Assembly (NCBI GenBank): GCA_004556545.1
Contig: SFGO01000002.1
Span: forward strand, 1 to 64,000
Source: Clostridiales bacterium
GTDB lineage: Bacteria > Bacillota > Clostridia > Christensenellales > Aristaeellaceae
DNA length: 64,000 bases
Reading direction: 5' to 3'
The notes beneath the pieces were generated by a model that had not been told where the DNA came from, searched no databases, and saw only the letters and a program-made list of their open reading frames with translations. Position numbers and translations under genes: made by a program. This document shows positions 42,270-50,467 of the stretch, piece after piece (positions within the stretch are counted from its first letter, which is position 1; each line of letters starts with the position of its first letter).

Positions 42270-42958
42270 GCGTTTTTCTTCTCCTTTTCCGTTCCAATCA
42301 GGCCTTTCCGATACAGGAGCCGCGCCGCGCCGATGGCGATGAGCGCGCCCACGGGAACCAGTACGCTGACGCTTCCGCTCAGACTGGGAACCAGCAGGAA
42401 CAGCACCACCATGAACAGCATGGGAGCCGCTGCGATCTTCGGGTTCTTGGATACGAACACCACGCCAAGCGCGCCGAACAGAGACGGCAGAATATTGTCA
42501 AAGGCGGGCTTCAGCACCGGGGATTCCAGCACCGGCTCCAACAGCCGCAGGCCGAACACTCCGATGGCAATCACCAAGACCGTCACAATGGAGCTGGACG
42601 CAATGGCGATGGTGGAAATGACCTCGCCCTCTTCCGTCCCGGCTTTGACCTTGGCCGCCTGCATGGCGTTCAGAGCGCAGGGCACCTTCAGATTGGTCAG
42701 ATTGCCCGTCACAAAGCCCAGGTAGGTTCCGCCGGTGCCCAGCATGGGCACGTAGGTCAGCACCTCGATGATGCCCACCAGCCAGTACATGGGCGCTACG
42801 CCCAGCAGAGCCTTCAGCACTGCCGTCAGCGGCGGCCAGGCATTGTAGTACACGCAGATGGCCAGCGGAACGGCCAGCATCATAAGCAGCAAAAGCGCCG
42901 TCCAGACACGGCCATAGGCATATTGTTTTTCCTCGTAGGGAGACAGTTGCTTATCCAT
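42266..42958 (-). CDS. Membrane protein paired with DUF5058
   Basis: 230 residues with about six hydrophobic helices and no recognised domain name. Polar motifs lie between helices (GTGGTYLGFVTGNLTNLKV, core GGTYLGFVTGNLTNLK; then AAKVKAGTEEGEVIST). The C-terminus is basic and lysine-rich. It lies 16 bases after the DUF5058 gene and overlaps the M20 peptidase by 4. The three genes look like a two-subunit transporter with a linked peptidase; the transport role is inference. Confidence 0.65.
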   Translation of the reverse strand: MDKQLSPYEEKQYAYGRVWTALLLLMMLAVPLAICVYYNAWPPLTAVLKALLGVAPMYWLVGIIEVLTYVPMLGTGGTYLGFVTGNLTNLKVPCALNAMQAAKVKAGTEEGEVISTIAIASSSIVTVLVIAIGVFGLRLLEPVLESPVLKPAFDNILPSLFGALGVVFVSKNPKIAAAPMLFMVVLFLLVPSLSGSVSVLVPVGALIAIGAARLLYRKGLIGTEKEKKNA

Positions 42959-42974
42959 TTTCCATTCCTCCCTT

Positions 42975-43697
42975 TCAAGCCATCAGCGCCGTAATGGGAA
43001 TGCTCAGCGCCATCGCGCCCAGCATGCAAAGGGGCAGGGCGTACTGCTCCAGCCATGTCCATTTCAGCACCCGGATCAGAAGGCCGCATACGCCCATCAG
43101 CAGTGCCGAAACCAGCGCTACCACAATGGGAATGAATCCCGGCACGCCGTCCCGCACATTGGCGAACAGAAGTCCCAGAAAAGCGGAAATCATGCCAAGG
43201 AACAGCGCGTCCATCAGAATGCCGCGCCACTTTTCGTCCTTGCCGCTGATGGTGTTCATTCCCCTCTGCAGCTTTTTCAGGCCGAAAAGGATCACGACGA
43301 TGCCTGCGATAATGCCCAGCGTCATGGTCCACGCGATCACGGCAAAGGTCTGAGGGTCGGTGATGGTTTCCGTCACGCCCGCGCCCACCGCGTTAGCGGC
43401 GATTGTGGCCGCAGGCAGTTCGTAGGTCACAGCCCCCAGAATGCTCAGCCGCAGCCACGGAAAAGGCAGGCCCAGAAAACGGTTCAGCGTCAGCACGCCG
43501 ATCAGGATGGACACGGCCGGAGCCAGCGAAAACAGTCCGCTGGACAGAATCGTCTTGCGCACAGTCCCCTTGGGCAGATTCAGCTCCCGGGCACGCCGGG
43601 TCGCCTTTACCAGAAAGAAAACCGATTCCGCCAGCACCGCCGCAATCACGATGCCGGACAGCCAGAATAGAAACGGATCATTGACAGAAAACGGCAT
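42975..43697 (-). CDS. DUF5058 family membrane protein
   Basis: 240 residues with about seven membrane helices. FSVNDPFLFWLSGIVIA near the start, LPKGTVRKTILSSGLFSLAP (core RKTILSSGLFSLAP) and VTYELPAATIAANAVG match my memory of DUF5058. The function is unknown in the literature I know. I use the ATG after GAGGTGGGGG; a longer frame upstream runs through the promoter. It is the first gene of the unit with a second membrane protein and an M20 peptidase. Confidence 0.7.
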   Translation of the reverse strand: MPFSVNDPFLFWLSGIVIAAVLAESVFFLVKATRRARELNLPKGTVRKTILSSGLFSLAPAVSILIGVLTLNRFLGLPFPWLRLSILGAVTYELPAATIAANAVGAGVTETITDPQTFAVIAWTMTLGIIAGIVVILFGLKKLQRGMNTISGKDEKWRGILMDALFLGMISAFLGLLFANVRDGVPGFIPIVVALVSALLMGVCGLLIRVLKWTWLEQYALPLCMLGAMALSIPITALMA

Positions 43698-43729
43698 ATT
43701 CCCCCACCTCCTGTGTAAGTTCTTTCCGA

Positions 43730-43758
43730 ATTGTAGCATTCCGGGCAGAGCGCGTCAA
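43730..43758 (-). promoter_or_regulatory. Promoter of the DUF5058-M20 operon
   Basis: Minus-strand TTGACG (43753-43758), 17 bases, TACAAT (43730-43735) with TGn extension. Confidence 0.65.
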
Positions 43759-43843
43759 TGGCACGTTTCACGGTTCCGGGCAAAACCCGCAAAAAAACAA
43801 AAAGGCGCTTTCAAAAACACGGATTAGGCCTTTTTCTTCATCA

Positions 43844-43872
43844 TTGCGCTTTCACCCCAAACATGCTATCAT
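43844..43872 (+). promoter_or_regulatory. Promoter of the AAA ATPase gene
   Basis: TTGCGC (43844-43849), 17 bases, TATCAT (43867-43872) with TGn extension. Confidence 0.5.
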
Positions 43873-43966
43873 TTGCTGAACCTTTCCGGAAAAATCTTTT
43901 CGAAGAAAACTCCCCGGAGAAATTTCCGTGCCTTCACCGAATCGCCATTTGAGGAGCGTAGCCGCC

Positions 43967-44821
43967 ATGCTGTATCTGTCCCGATTTGCCTTTCCCGACG
44001 ATGAAAAGGAATTCGATTTTCTGCTCACCGTCAAGCGCAAGTGCTACAACAGCTTTTATCCCTTCAAGGTGCTTTCCGCCCGGGGACTGCTTGAACTGGA
44101 AATGGAGCCCGTGACCATCCTCTACGGCGGCAACGGTTCCGGGAAGACCACCGCCCTGAACGTGATGGCGGAAGCGCTGAAGCTGCACCGGGACAGCCGC
44201 TATAACCGCTCCAGTTTTTTCGAGGACTATATTGCGCTGTGTACCCATGAGCTTCGAAACGAAATTCCCGAAAGAAGCCGGGTCATTACCAGCGACGATG
44301 TATTCGACTTCATGCTGAACCTGCGGGCGGTCAACGCCGGGGTGGACGAAAAGCGAGAGGAGCTGTTTCAGGAATATCTGGACGCCAAATACTCGGACTT
44401 TCATTTCCGCACCATGGAAGACTACGATCGGCTGAAAACGGTAAATATGGCCCGCAGTAACACCCAGTCCCGCTATGTGCGCAAAAATCTGATGGAAAAC
44501 CTGTCCGAACATTCCAACGGGGAAAGCGCCTTTCTGTACTTTACCCAGCGCATCGAAGAGGATGGGCTGTACCTGCTGGACGAGCCGGAAAACAGCCTGT
44601 CTCCTACGCGGCAGCAGGAGCTGTGCCAGTTCATCGAGGATTCCGCCCGTTTTTTCCACTGCCAGTTTCTCATAGCCACCCACTCCCCCTTTCTGCTGGC
44701 CATGCGGGGCGCGAAGGTGTACGATTTAGATGCGAATCCGGTGACGATCCGCCGTTGGACGGAACTGCCCGCTGTTCGGGCGTATTACGACTTTTTTCAG
44801 GCTCACGCAAAGGAATTCTGA
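43967..44821 (+). CDS. AAA-type ATPase (AAA_21/SMC-like)
   Basis: A 284-residue stand-alone ATPase. Walker A is GGNGSGKT (54-61), with a long helical insert and then Walker B LYLLDEPENSLSP followed by the H-loop ATHSPFLL. This ABC/SMC-like layout is typical of small AAA_21 proteins, some of which belong to defence or repair systems. No partner toxin, nuclease or TOPRIM domain is fused or adjacent. The ATG follows GAGGAG by 10 bases; a GTG 13 codons earlier is an alternative start. Confidence 0.75.
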   Translation: MLYLSRFAFPDDEKEFDFLLTVKRKCYNSFYPFKVLSARGLLELEMEPVTILYGGNGSGKTTALNVMAEALKLHRDSRYNRSSFFEDYIALCTHELRNEIPERSRVITSDDVFDFMLNLRAVNAGVDEKREELFQEYLDAKYSDFHFRTMEDYDRLKTVNMARSNTQSRYVRKNLMENLSEHSNGESAFLYFTQRIEEDGLYLLDEPENSLSPTRQQELCQFIEDSARFFHCQFLIATHSPFLLAMRGAKVYDLDANPVTIRRWTELPAVRAYYDFFQAHAKEF

Positions 44822-44835
44822 ACAAGAGCATCACA

Positions 44836-44871
44836 AAACCGGGAAGCACGGAATCAAGTGCTTCCCGGTTT
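44836..44871. terminator. Bidirectional terminator
   Basis: A perfect 14-bp stem (44836-44849 with 44858-44871) between the convergent ATPase and glcD-like genes, with T-rich sequence on the plus side and TTTTG on the minus side. Confidence 0.85.
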
Positions 44872-44882
44872 CTTGTTTTCTA

Positions 44883-46280
44883 TCAAATCACTTTTCCCGG
44901 ATTCAGGATGCCGTTGGGATCGAAAACGTGCTTGATGCCCCGCATCAGCTCCACCTGTTCGCGGCCAAGGCTTTCTTCCAAAAAGGCGCGTTTGGCGTGG
45001 CCGATGCCGTGCTCGCCGCTGACCTCGCCGGAAAGCAGACGTGCTTCGGAATACAGGCGTTCCATCACCTTTTCGACGGTTTCATGCCAATGCTCGTCCG
45101 CTACGCCGTCCTGACACACATAGATGTGCAGGTTGCCGTCGCCCGCGTGGCCGAAGGAGCAGATACGCATCTGTATCTCCTTGCCGATTTCCACGCTCTT
45201 TTTGACAAAAGCGGCGATCCGATCCCGGGGAACCACCACGTCGCATTCGTCCATGCTTTCCGTGCTGCCCTTGATGGCCTCCAAAAAGGCTCCGCGGGCG
45301 CTCCAGATGCTTTCCTTGCGCTCATCGGTATCCGCCAGCAGCACATCCACAGCGCCCAGCTTCAGGGCCAGATCGGTCAGCGTGTCAATGGAAGGCCGCA
45401 GTGCGTCATAGCTGGCCCCATCTAGCCGCACCAGCAGATAGGCGTCGGCGCTGGTGTCCGGGAACTGCTTGCCCAGATAATTTTCCGCGCAGGCGATGAC
45501 TTCCCGCTCCATGAATTCCACAGCGGTAGGCTCACAGCCGCAGCGCAGCACCTCGGGAACCGCCTCAATACAGGCGTCCAGATCGGCAAAGGGAATCAGC
45601 AGGGAAACGTTCGTCTTGGGTTCCGGCACCAGCTTGACGGTCAGCCGGGTCAGGAAGCCCAGCGTACCCTCGCTGCCCACCATCAGATCGATCAGGCTGT
45701 AGCCGCTGGAGGTTTTCACATTTTTGCCGCCCAGATGGAGAACATCGCCGTTGGCCAGCACCACTTCCATGCCCAGCACGTAATCCCGGGTCACGCCGTA
45801 GCGCACGGCGCGCATGCCGCCCGCATTGGTCATGGCGTTGCCGCCCATGGTAGCGGTCTTCTCGCCGGGATCCGGCGGATAGAACAGGCCCGTGCCTTCC
45901 AGACTCTTGGGGAATTCCATCAAAAGCACGCCCGGTTCCACCGTTGCGGTCATGTTCTTTGCGTCCACTTCCAGCACCTTTTTCATTTTTTCGGTGGAAA
46001 GGACGATTCCACCGTCCTTGGGCACACAGCCGCCGCACAGGCCGGTGCCGGAGCCACGGGGCGTGACGGCGATATTGTGCTCATTGCAGTATTTCAGCAC
46101 GGCGCTGATCTCTTCGGTTTTCAACGCCTGCAGCACCGCTTCGGGGCGATAGCTGCCGTAGATGGTCATTTCATCGTGGTCGTAATCCGGGGAAATACTC
46201 TCGCCGGAAAACACCCGGCCCGGCATGACCGATTCAAAGAAAGCAAGATCGCTCGAATCTAAGTTTTTGAACGGTTTCAT
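44883..46280 (-). CDS. lctD: FAD-linked 2-hydroxyacid dehydrogenase, GlcD/LctD-like
   Basis: A 465-residue flavoprotein of the GlcD/D-lactate dehydrogenase family. The PCMH-type FAD domain is at the N-terminus (TPRGSGTGLCGGCVP; GGNAMTNAGG; GGKNVKTSSGY) and the FAD-oxidase C-terminal domain ends with GEVSGEHGIGHAKR. Together with the adjoining EtfA and EtfB it matches the LctBCD complex of Acetobacterium, which oxidises lactate with NAD by electron confurcation with ferredoxin. Another hydroxy acid, such as glycolate, cannot be excluded. It overlaps etfA by 4 bases. Confidence 0.88.
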   Translation of the reverse strand: MKPFKNLDSSDLAFFESVMPGRVFSGESISPDYDHDEMTIYGSYRPEAVLQALKTEEISAVLKYCNEHNIAVTPRGSGTGLCGGCVPKDGGIVLSTEKMKKVLEVDAKNMTATVEPGVLLMEFPKSLEGTGLFYPPDPGEKTATMGGNAMTNAGGMRAVRYGVTRDYVLGMEVVLANGDVLHLGGKNVKTSSGYSLIDLMVGSEGTLGFLTRLTVKLVPEPKTNVSLLIPFADLDACIEAVPEVLRCGCEPTAVEFMEREVIACAENYLGKQFPDTSADAYLLVRLDGASYDALRPSIDTLTDLALKLGAVDVLLADTDERKESIWSARGAFLEAIKGSTESMDECDVVVPRDRIAAFVKKSVEIGKEIQMRICSFGHAGDGNLHIYVCQDGVADEHWHETVEKVMERLYSEARLLSGEVSGEHGIGHAKRAFLEESLGREQVELMRGIKHVFDPNGILNPGKVI

Positions 46281-47464
46281 GCTTTTTCCTCCTTCAGCTT
46301 CTGGATCATCTGAGGCACGATCTGGTACAGGTCGCCCACCATGGCGATATGCGCCACATTGAAAATGGGCGCTTCCGGATCCGTATTGATGGCGATGATA
46401 TGCTCGCTCTGGTTCATGCAGGCAGCGAACTGAATGGCGCCGCTGACTCCGCAGGTAATGATGAGTTTAGGCCGCACGGTACGTCCGGACAGGCCGATCT
46501 GACGGGCATTCGGCGCCCAGCCTTTTTCCACCAGCGGACGAGAAACGGCCCAGTCGCCGCCCAGCAGCGCCGCCAGTTCTTTCACCATGTCCAGATCGGC
46601 TTCCTTCTGCAGGCCGCGGCCGCCAACCACCAGAATTTCCGCATCGGAAATGGTCTTTCCGGCGGGAACCGGCACGGTTTTCACGTGTGTGACCTTAGAC
46701 TCCCCTACTGCCTTGGGAATTCGGCGGGTGATGATCTCGCCTTCCGCCGTCTCCTGACGGGCGGGCTGATTCATCACCTTATAGCGCACGGTCGCAAACT
46801 GAGGCCGGGTATTGGTGGTGATGATCTGCGCCATGATGTTGCCGCCGAACGCAGGACGAATCTGCACCAGATCGGTGTTTTCCCGCAGTTCCAGCTGGGT
46901 GCAGTCGGCGGTCAGGCCGGTATGGAACCGGGTAGACAGCCGGGGAGCCAGACTGCGGCCCAGAGAAGTCGCGCCCACCAGCACCACGCTGGGCTTGGCG
47001 TATTTAATGTAGTCCTCCACGCAGGAAGCGTAAGCGTCGGCCCGGAAATAGCCCAGCGCCGGATCATCGTATACAGCGATTTCGCTGACACCGTAATGCC
47101 GCAGTTCCTCGGCGAAAGCACTGACGCCGTCGCCCACCAACACGGTCTTGACCTTGAAACCCAGCGGCGCGGCCAGTTCCTTTGCCTTGCCGATCAGCTC
47201 CAGGCTGACAGGATGCAGCCGTCCGCCGCTGACCTCGGAGAACACGAGAATGTCGTTCCACTGGGACTTATCCACACTCTCCACCTTGGTTTCCAACTTG
47301 AGAATGGCCTTTTCCGGGCAGTTTTTCACGCAGATGCCGCAGACCTTGCAGGCCGCGTTCAGCTCAGGATGCCCTTCCTTCATATCAATCGCGCCAAAGG
47401 GGCAGTTTTCAACGCAGAGGCCGCAGCCTGTGCACTTGCGTTCCAAAATTGCGATCTGTGCCAT
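46277..47464 (-). CDS. lctC: Electron-transfer flavoprotein alpha with N-terminal ferredoxin domain
   Basis: 395 residues. Residues 1-55 carry two [4Fe-4S] motifs (Cys11, 14, 17, 21 and Cys39, 42, 45, 49). EtfA follows, with the FAD-binding end LIITCGVSGAIQFAACM (core GVSGAIQF) and AINTDPEAPIFNVA. The ferredoxin extension is typical of the EtfA (LctC) of electron-bifurcating lactate dehydrogenases. It lies 15 bases after etfB and overlaps the glcD-like gene, so the three subunits are made together. Confidence 0.92.
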   Translation of the reverse strand: MAQIAILERKCTGCGLCVENCPFGAIDMKEGHPELNAACKVCGICVKNCPEKAILKLETKVESVDKSQWNDILVFSEVSGGRLHPVSLELIGKAKELAAPLGFKVKTVLVGDGVSAFAEELRHYGVSEIAVYDDPALGYFRADAYASCVEDYIKYAKPSVVLVGATSLGRSLAPRLSTRFHTGLTADCTQLELRENTDLVQIRPAFGGNIMAQIITTNTRPQFATVRYKVMNQPARQETAEGEIITRRIPKAVGESKVTHVKTVPVPAGKTISDAEILVVGGRGLQKEADLDMVKELAALLGGDWAVSRPLVEKGWAPNARQIGLSGRTVRPKLIITCGVSGAIQFAACMNQSEHIIAINTDPEAPIFNVAHIAMVGDLYQIVPQMIQKLKEEKA

Positions 47465-47479
47465 TTGTGCGTTCCTCCC

Positions 47480-48259
47480 TTAAATAAACTTCCACTTGCG
47501 CAGAGTATCGTGCAGTTTTTCCGCCAGATCGCCCTCCGTCCAGGTTTCGCGTTCCACGTCGTTCTGCGGCGGGAAAATGCGCTCTACCTGCGTGGGGCTG
47601 CCGGACAGGCCGTAATGGCTTGGATCGGTATCCAAAAAGGTATCCAAGCCCTGAATATGAATGGGCTTTTCCCGGATTTCCCGTTCGACCTTCAGCGAAG
47701 GCAGGCGAGGCATGAAAATATCCTGTTCCACGGTCACAAGACACGGGAAGGGCATATGGACGGTTTCGATCACATCCTGCAGCTGCTGCTCCACGTCGAT
47801 GCCGTTGCCCGACACGTCGATCCGGCTGACCCACGCCGCGTGGGGGATTCCCATATGCTCGGCGATGGCCGGGCCTACCTGAGCGGTGTCGCCGTCGGTG
47901 GTCTGTTTGCCGCACAGGATCAGGTCAAAATCGCCCACGCTCTGAATGGCCTGCGACAGGGTGTAGCTGGTAGCCAGCACATCCGCGCCGCCCAGTCGCC
48001 GGTCGGAGAACACATATCCGTCGTCCGCGCCCATCATATAGGCTTCCCGGATGATGGCCTGCGCCTGCGGCGGACCCATGGTGCCTACCGTTACCGTGCC
48101 GCCGTGCAGGGCTTTAAGCCGAAGCGCCGTTTCCAGCGCGTAAAGATCGTAGGGGTTCATTTTGCTCTGGATGCCGCTGCGCTTGAGCACGCCCGTCTTT
48201 TCATCCACCTGAACCTTGTTGGTGGACGGCACCTGCTTAATGCATACGAAGATGTCCAT
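47480..48259 (-). CDS. lctB: Electron-transfer flavoprotein beta
   Basis: 259 residues, the EtfB (LctB) subunit that holds the bifurcating FAD near the NAD site in this complex type. Markers include IKQVPSTNKV, MNPYDLYALETALRL (core NPYDLYALE), GPPQAQAIIREA, DLILCGKQTTDGDTAQVGP (core CGKQTTDGDTAQVG) and the late LPSLKVEREIREKPI. It is the first gene of the three-gene set. Confidence 0.92.
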   Translation of the reverse strand: MDIFVCIKQVPSTNKVQVDEKTGVLKRSGIQSKMNPYDLYALETALRLKALHGGTVTVGTMGPPQAQAIIREAYMMGADDGYVFSDRRLGGADVLATSYTLSQAIQSVGDFDLILCGKQTTDGDTAQVGPAIAEHMGIPHAAWVSRIDVSGNGIDVEQQLQDVIETVHMPFPCLVTVEQDIFMPRLPSLKVEREIREKPIHIQGLDTFLDTDPSHYGLSGSPTQVERIFPPQNDVERETWTEGDLAEKLHDTLRKWKFI

Positions 48260-48552
48260 TGTCTTCCTTCTTTCGCGCCATGCCCTCCTAATGTTTGAGT
48301 ACTGACCCGGTCGTTATTGCTTTTGACAGAGCATAGCGGTTATATATTTATTGATATACCCATTCGATTTTGAATCTTCATTGTCCTTCTCTTTTTATTC
48401 AAAAAACAAAATTTTGTCGCATTTGTATGAATCCGTACCATTTGATTATGGAAAAGGGACAAAATGACATTTTCTTGTCAATTTCACCCCTTGAAATTTC
48501 CTGAATACCTCCGTTTTTGGAAACGGGCTGATCTTTTCAAAAGCAGGCGCCA
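48260..48552. other. AT-rich leader of the etf operon
   Basis: Holds a 12-bp palindrome ACAAAATTTTGT (48406-48417) and an inverted repeat TGACA-N6-TGTCA (48465-48480), either of which could be an operator. I could not find a -35/-10 pair at good spacing for the minus strand. Confidence 0.35.
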
Positions 48553-48591
48553 TAAAAGAAACCGCCCTGTCCTCCGGCTGGGACAAGGCGG
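48553..48591 (-). terminator. Terminator of the purC-capD operon
   Basis: Minus-strand 11-bp stem (48581-48591 with 48562-48572, one G-U pair) with an 8-base loop, then TTTCTTTT. Confidence 0.8.
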
Positions 48592-48615
48592 CTTTTCTTT
48601 TGCAAAAACACCGTA

Positions 48616-49644
48616 TTACTTTTTTTCTTCCCACTCCGCCAGCTCCTGACGGATATACTGCAGAGCAAGCAACTTCTCCTTCACTTCTTCCACGTTCAGA
48701 AGGCGGGTATTGTTGGAGTTGAATTCCGTCAGCGGATTGCGCTCCACATTGCCCTTGACCACATATTTATCATAGTTCAAATCGCGGGTATCGGCGGGCA
48801 CCCGGAAGAAACGGCCCATATCAACGGCGTGAACGCATTCTTCGTTGGTGAGCAGGGTTTCATACATCTTTTCACCGTGGCGGATGCCGATCACCTGAAT
48901 GGGATTGTCCGCATGGAACAGCTCCCGCACTGCCTGCGCCAGCGTACCGATGGTGCAGGCCGGGGCCTTCATCACCAGAATATCGCCGCTTGTGCCGTTT
49001 TCAAAGGCAAAAAGCACCAGCTCTACCGCTTCTTCCAGGCTCATAATGAAACGGGTCATGTTGGGATCCGTCACCGTAAGGGGCAGCCTCGCCTTGATCT
49101 GATCGATAAACAGCGGTATCACCGAGCCGCGGGAGCACATCACATTGCCGTAGCGGGTGCCGCAGATGGTGGTCTTTTCGGGAGCCACGGTGCGGCTCTT
49201 GGCCACAAACACCTTCTCCATCATGGCCTTGGAGGTGCCCATGGCGTTGACGGGGTAGGCGGCCTTGTCCGTAGAAAGGCAGATGACTTTCTTCACCCCG
49301 GCCTCGATGCAGGCGGTCAGCACGTTGTCCGTGCCCAGCACATTGGTTTTGACGGCTTCAATGGGGAAAAACTCGCAGGAAGGCACCTGCTTGAGCGCGG
49401 CCGCGTGGAAGAGATAATCCACGCCGTACAGGGCGTTTTTCACACTGGACATATCCCGCACATCGCCGATATAGTACTTGATCTTATCGGACTTGTAGTG
49501 ATGCCGCATATCGTCCTGTTTTTTCTCGTCCCGGCTGAAAATACGGATCTCCTTGATGTCCGTGTTCAGAAAGCGGTCCAGCACCGCGCCGCCGAAGGAG
49601 CCGGTGCCGCCGGTAATCATCAGTGTCTTGCCGCTGAAAAGCAT
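48616..49644 (-). CDS. Nucleotide-sugar epimerase/dehydratase, CapD/FnlA-like
   Basis: A 342-residue extended SDR acting on UDP-N-acetylglucosamine-type substrates for surface polysaccharide. NAD motif GGTGSFG (12-18), SRDEKKQDDMR and the family block STDKAAYPVNAMGTSKAMMEK, seen as STDKAAYPVNAMGTSK. The position of the usual catalytic Tyr (YxxxK) is Met, as in the CapD/WbjB/PglF group. The C-terminal part resembles the CapD epimerase tail (RHGEKMYETLL; DTRDLNYDKY). The ATG is 1 base after the purC stop, so it is translationally coupled to a purine gene. Confidence 0.85.
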   Translation of the reverse strand: MLFSGKTLMITGGTGSFGGAVLDRFLNTDIKEIRIFSRDEKKQDDMRHHYKSDKIKYYIGDVRDMSSVKNALYGVDYLFHAAALKQVPSCEFFPIEAVKTNVLGTDNVLTACIEAGVKKVICLSTDKAAYPVNAMGTSKAMMEKVFVAKSRTVAPEKTTICGTRYGNVMCSRGSVIPLFIDQIKARLPLTVTDPNMTRFIMSLEEAVELVLFAFENGTSGDILVMKAPACTIGTLAQAVRELFHADNPIQVIGIRHGEKMYETLLTNEECVHAVDMGRFFRVPADTRDLNYDKYVVKGNVERNPLTEFNSNNTRLLNVEEVKEKLLALQYIRQELAEWEEKK

Positions 49645-49645
49645 G

Positions 49646-50383
49646 TCATTCGTCCTCCTCGCCATTCTTAAGCACGTTGCCGGTCAGCCGGTGCAGCACT
49701 TCCCGGTAGGCTTCCTCCACGTTGCCCAGATCGTGCCGGAAACAGTCCAGATCCAACGGCTCGTGGGTGCGGGCATCCCAGAAGCGGCAGGTATCCGGGG
49801 AAACCTCGTCCGCCAGCAGAATCTCGCCATGGAAACGCCCGAATTCCAGCTTGAAGTCGATCAGTTCGATGTTGATCTCCCGCATACACTCGCAAAGGAT
49901 CTCGTTGACCCGCAGGGCGTAGTGGGACATGATCTCGATTTCCTCCGGCGTGGCCAATTCCATGGCGGTGATATGGGTCAGGTTCACCAGCGGATCTTCC
50001 AGCTCCGGATCCTTCAGGCAGTATTCCACCACCGTATTTTTTAGTCGGGTTCCATCCGGGTAGCCGATGCGCTTGGCCAAGCTTCCCGCTACGATATTGC
50101 GCACCTTTACGCTCACGGGAATGATTTCCACCCGCTTGACCAGCGAGCAGCGGTTGTCGATCCGCCGGATAAAATGATTGGGCACGCCCTTGTCCTTCAA
50201 AAGGGTAAACATGTACTCGCAGATCAGATTGTTGATCTCGCCCTTGCCGATGATGCGGCCCCGTTTCAGGCCGTGAAAGGCAAAGGTCTCGTCCCGGTAA
50301 TAGACCACCGCTTCGTCGGGATTTTCCGTGGCATACAGGCGCTTGCCCTTGCCCTCCGCAATCAGCTCCGTAATCTGATCCAT
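49646..50383 (-). CDS. purC: Phosphoribosylaminoimidazole-succinocarboxamide synthase
   Basis: A 245-residue SAICAR synthetase, the ATP-dependent step joining aspartate to CAIR in purine synthesis. Markers are EGKGKRLYAT, GKGEINNLIC, PNHFIRRID, NIVAGSLAKRIG and IDFKLEFGRF, all typical for PurC. The length is normal. No other pur gene is in the window. It is followed directly by the capD-like gene and has its own promoter. Confidence 0.95.
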   Translation of the reverse strand: MDQITELIAEGKGKRLYATENPDEAVVYYRDETFAFHGLKRGRIIGKGEINNLICEYMFTLLKDKGVPNHFIRRIDNRCSLVKRVEIIPVSVKVRNIVAGSLAKRIGYPDGTRLKNTVVEYCLKDPELEDPLVNLTHITAMELATPEEIEIMSHYALRVNEILCECMREINIELIDFKLEFGRFHGEILLADEVSPDTCRFWDARTHEPLDLDCFRHDLGNVEEAYREVLHRLTGNVLKNGEEDE

Positions 50384-50437
50384 GCTTCAACCCTCTTACT
50401 TCTTCAAATCGCTTTTTGCTTTGCTTTTTTCCGCTCT

Positions 50438-50466
50438 ATTGTAGCATCTTCCGGCCGCAAGCGCAA
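50438..50466 (-). promoter_or_regulatory. Promoter of purC-capD
   Basis: Minus-strand TTGCGC (50461-50466), 17 bases, TACAAT (50438-50443) with TGn extension. Confidence 0.6.
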
Positions 50467-50467
50467 A

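Noticed and set aside
43967..44821. The lone AAA ATPase as part of a defence system
   Set aside because: No nuclease, TOPRIM, toxin or other defence partner is fused or adjacent, and the neighbours are metabolic genes.
48465..48482. TTGACA on the minus strand as the etf operon -35
   Set aside because: The nearest -10-like sequence (CATAAT) is about 25 bases away, too far for a normal promoter.
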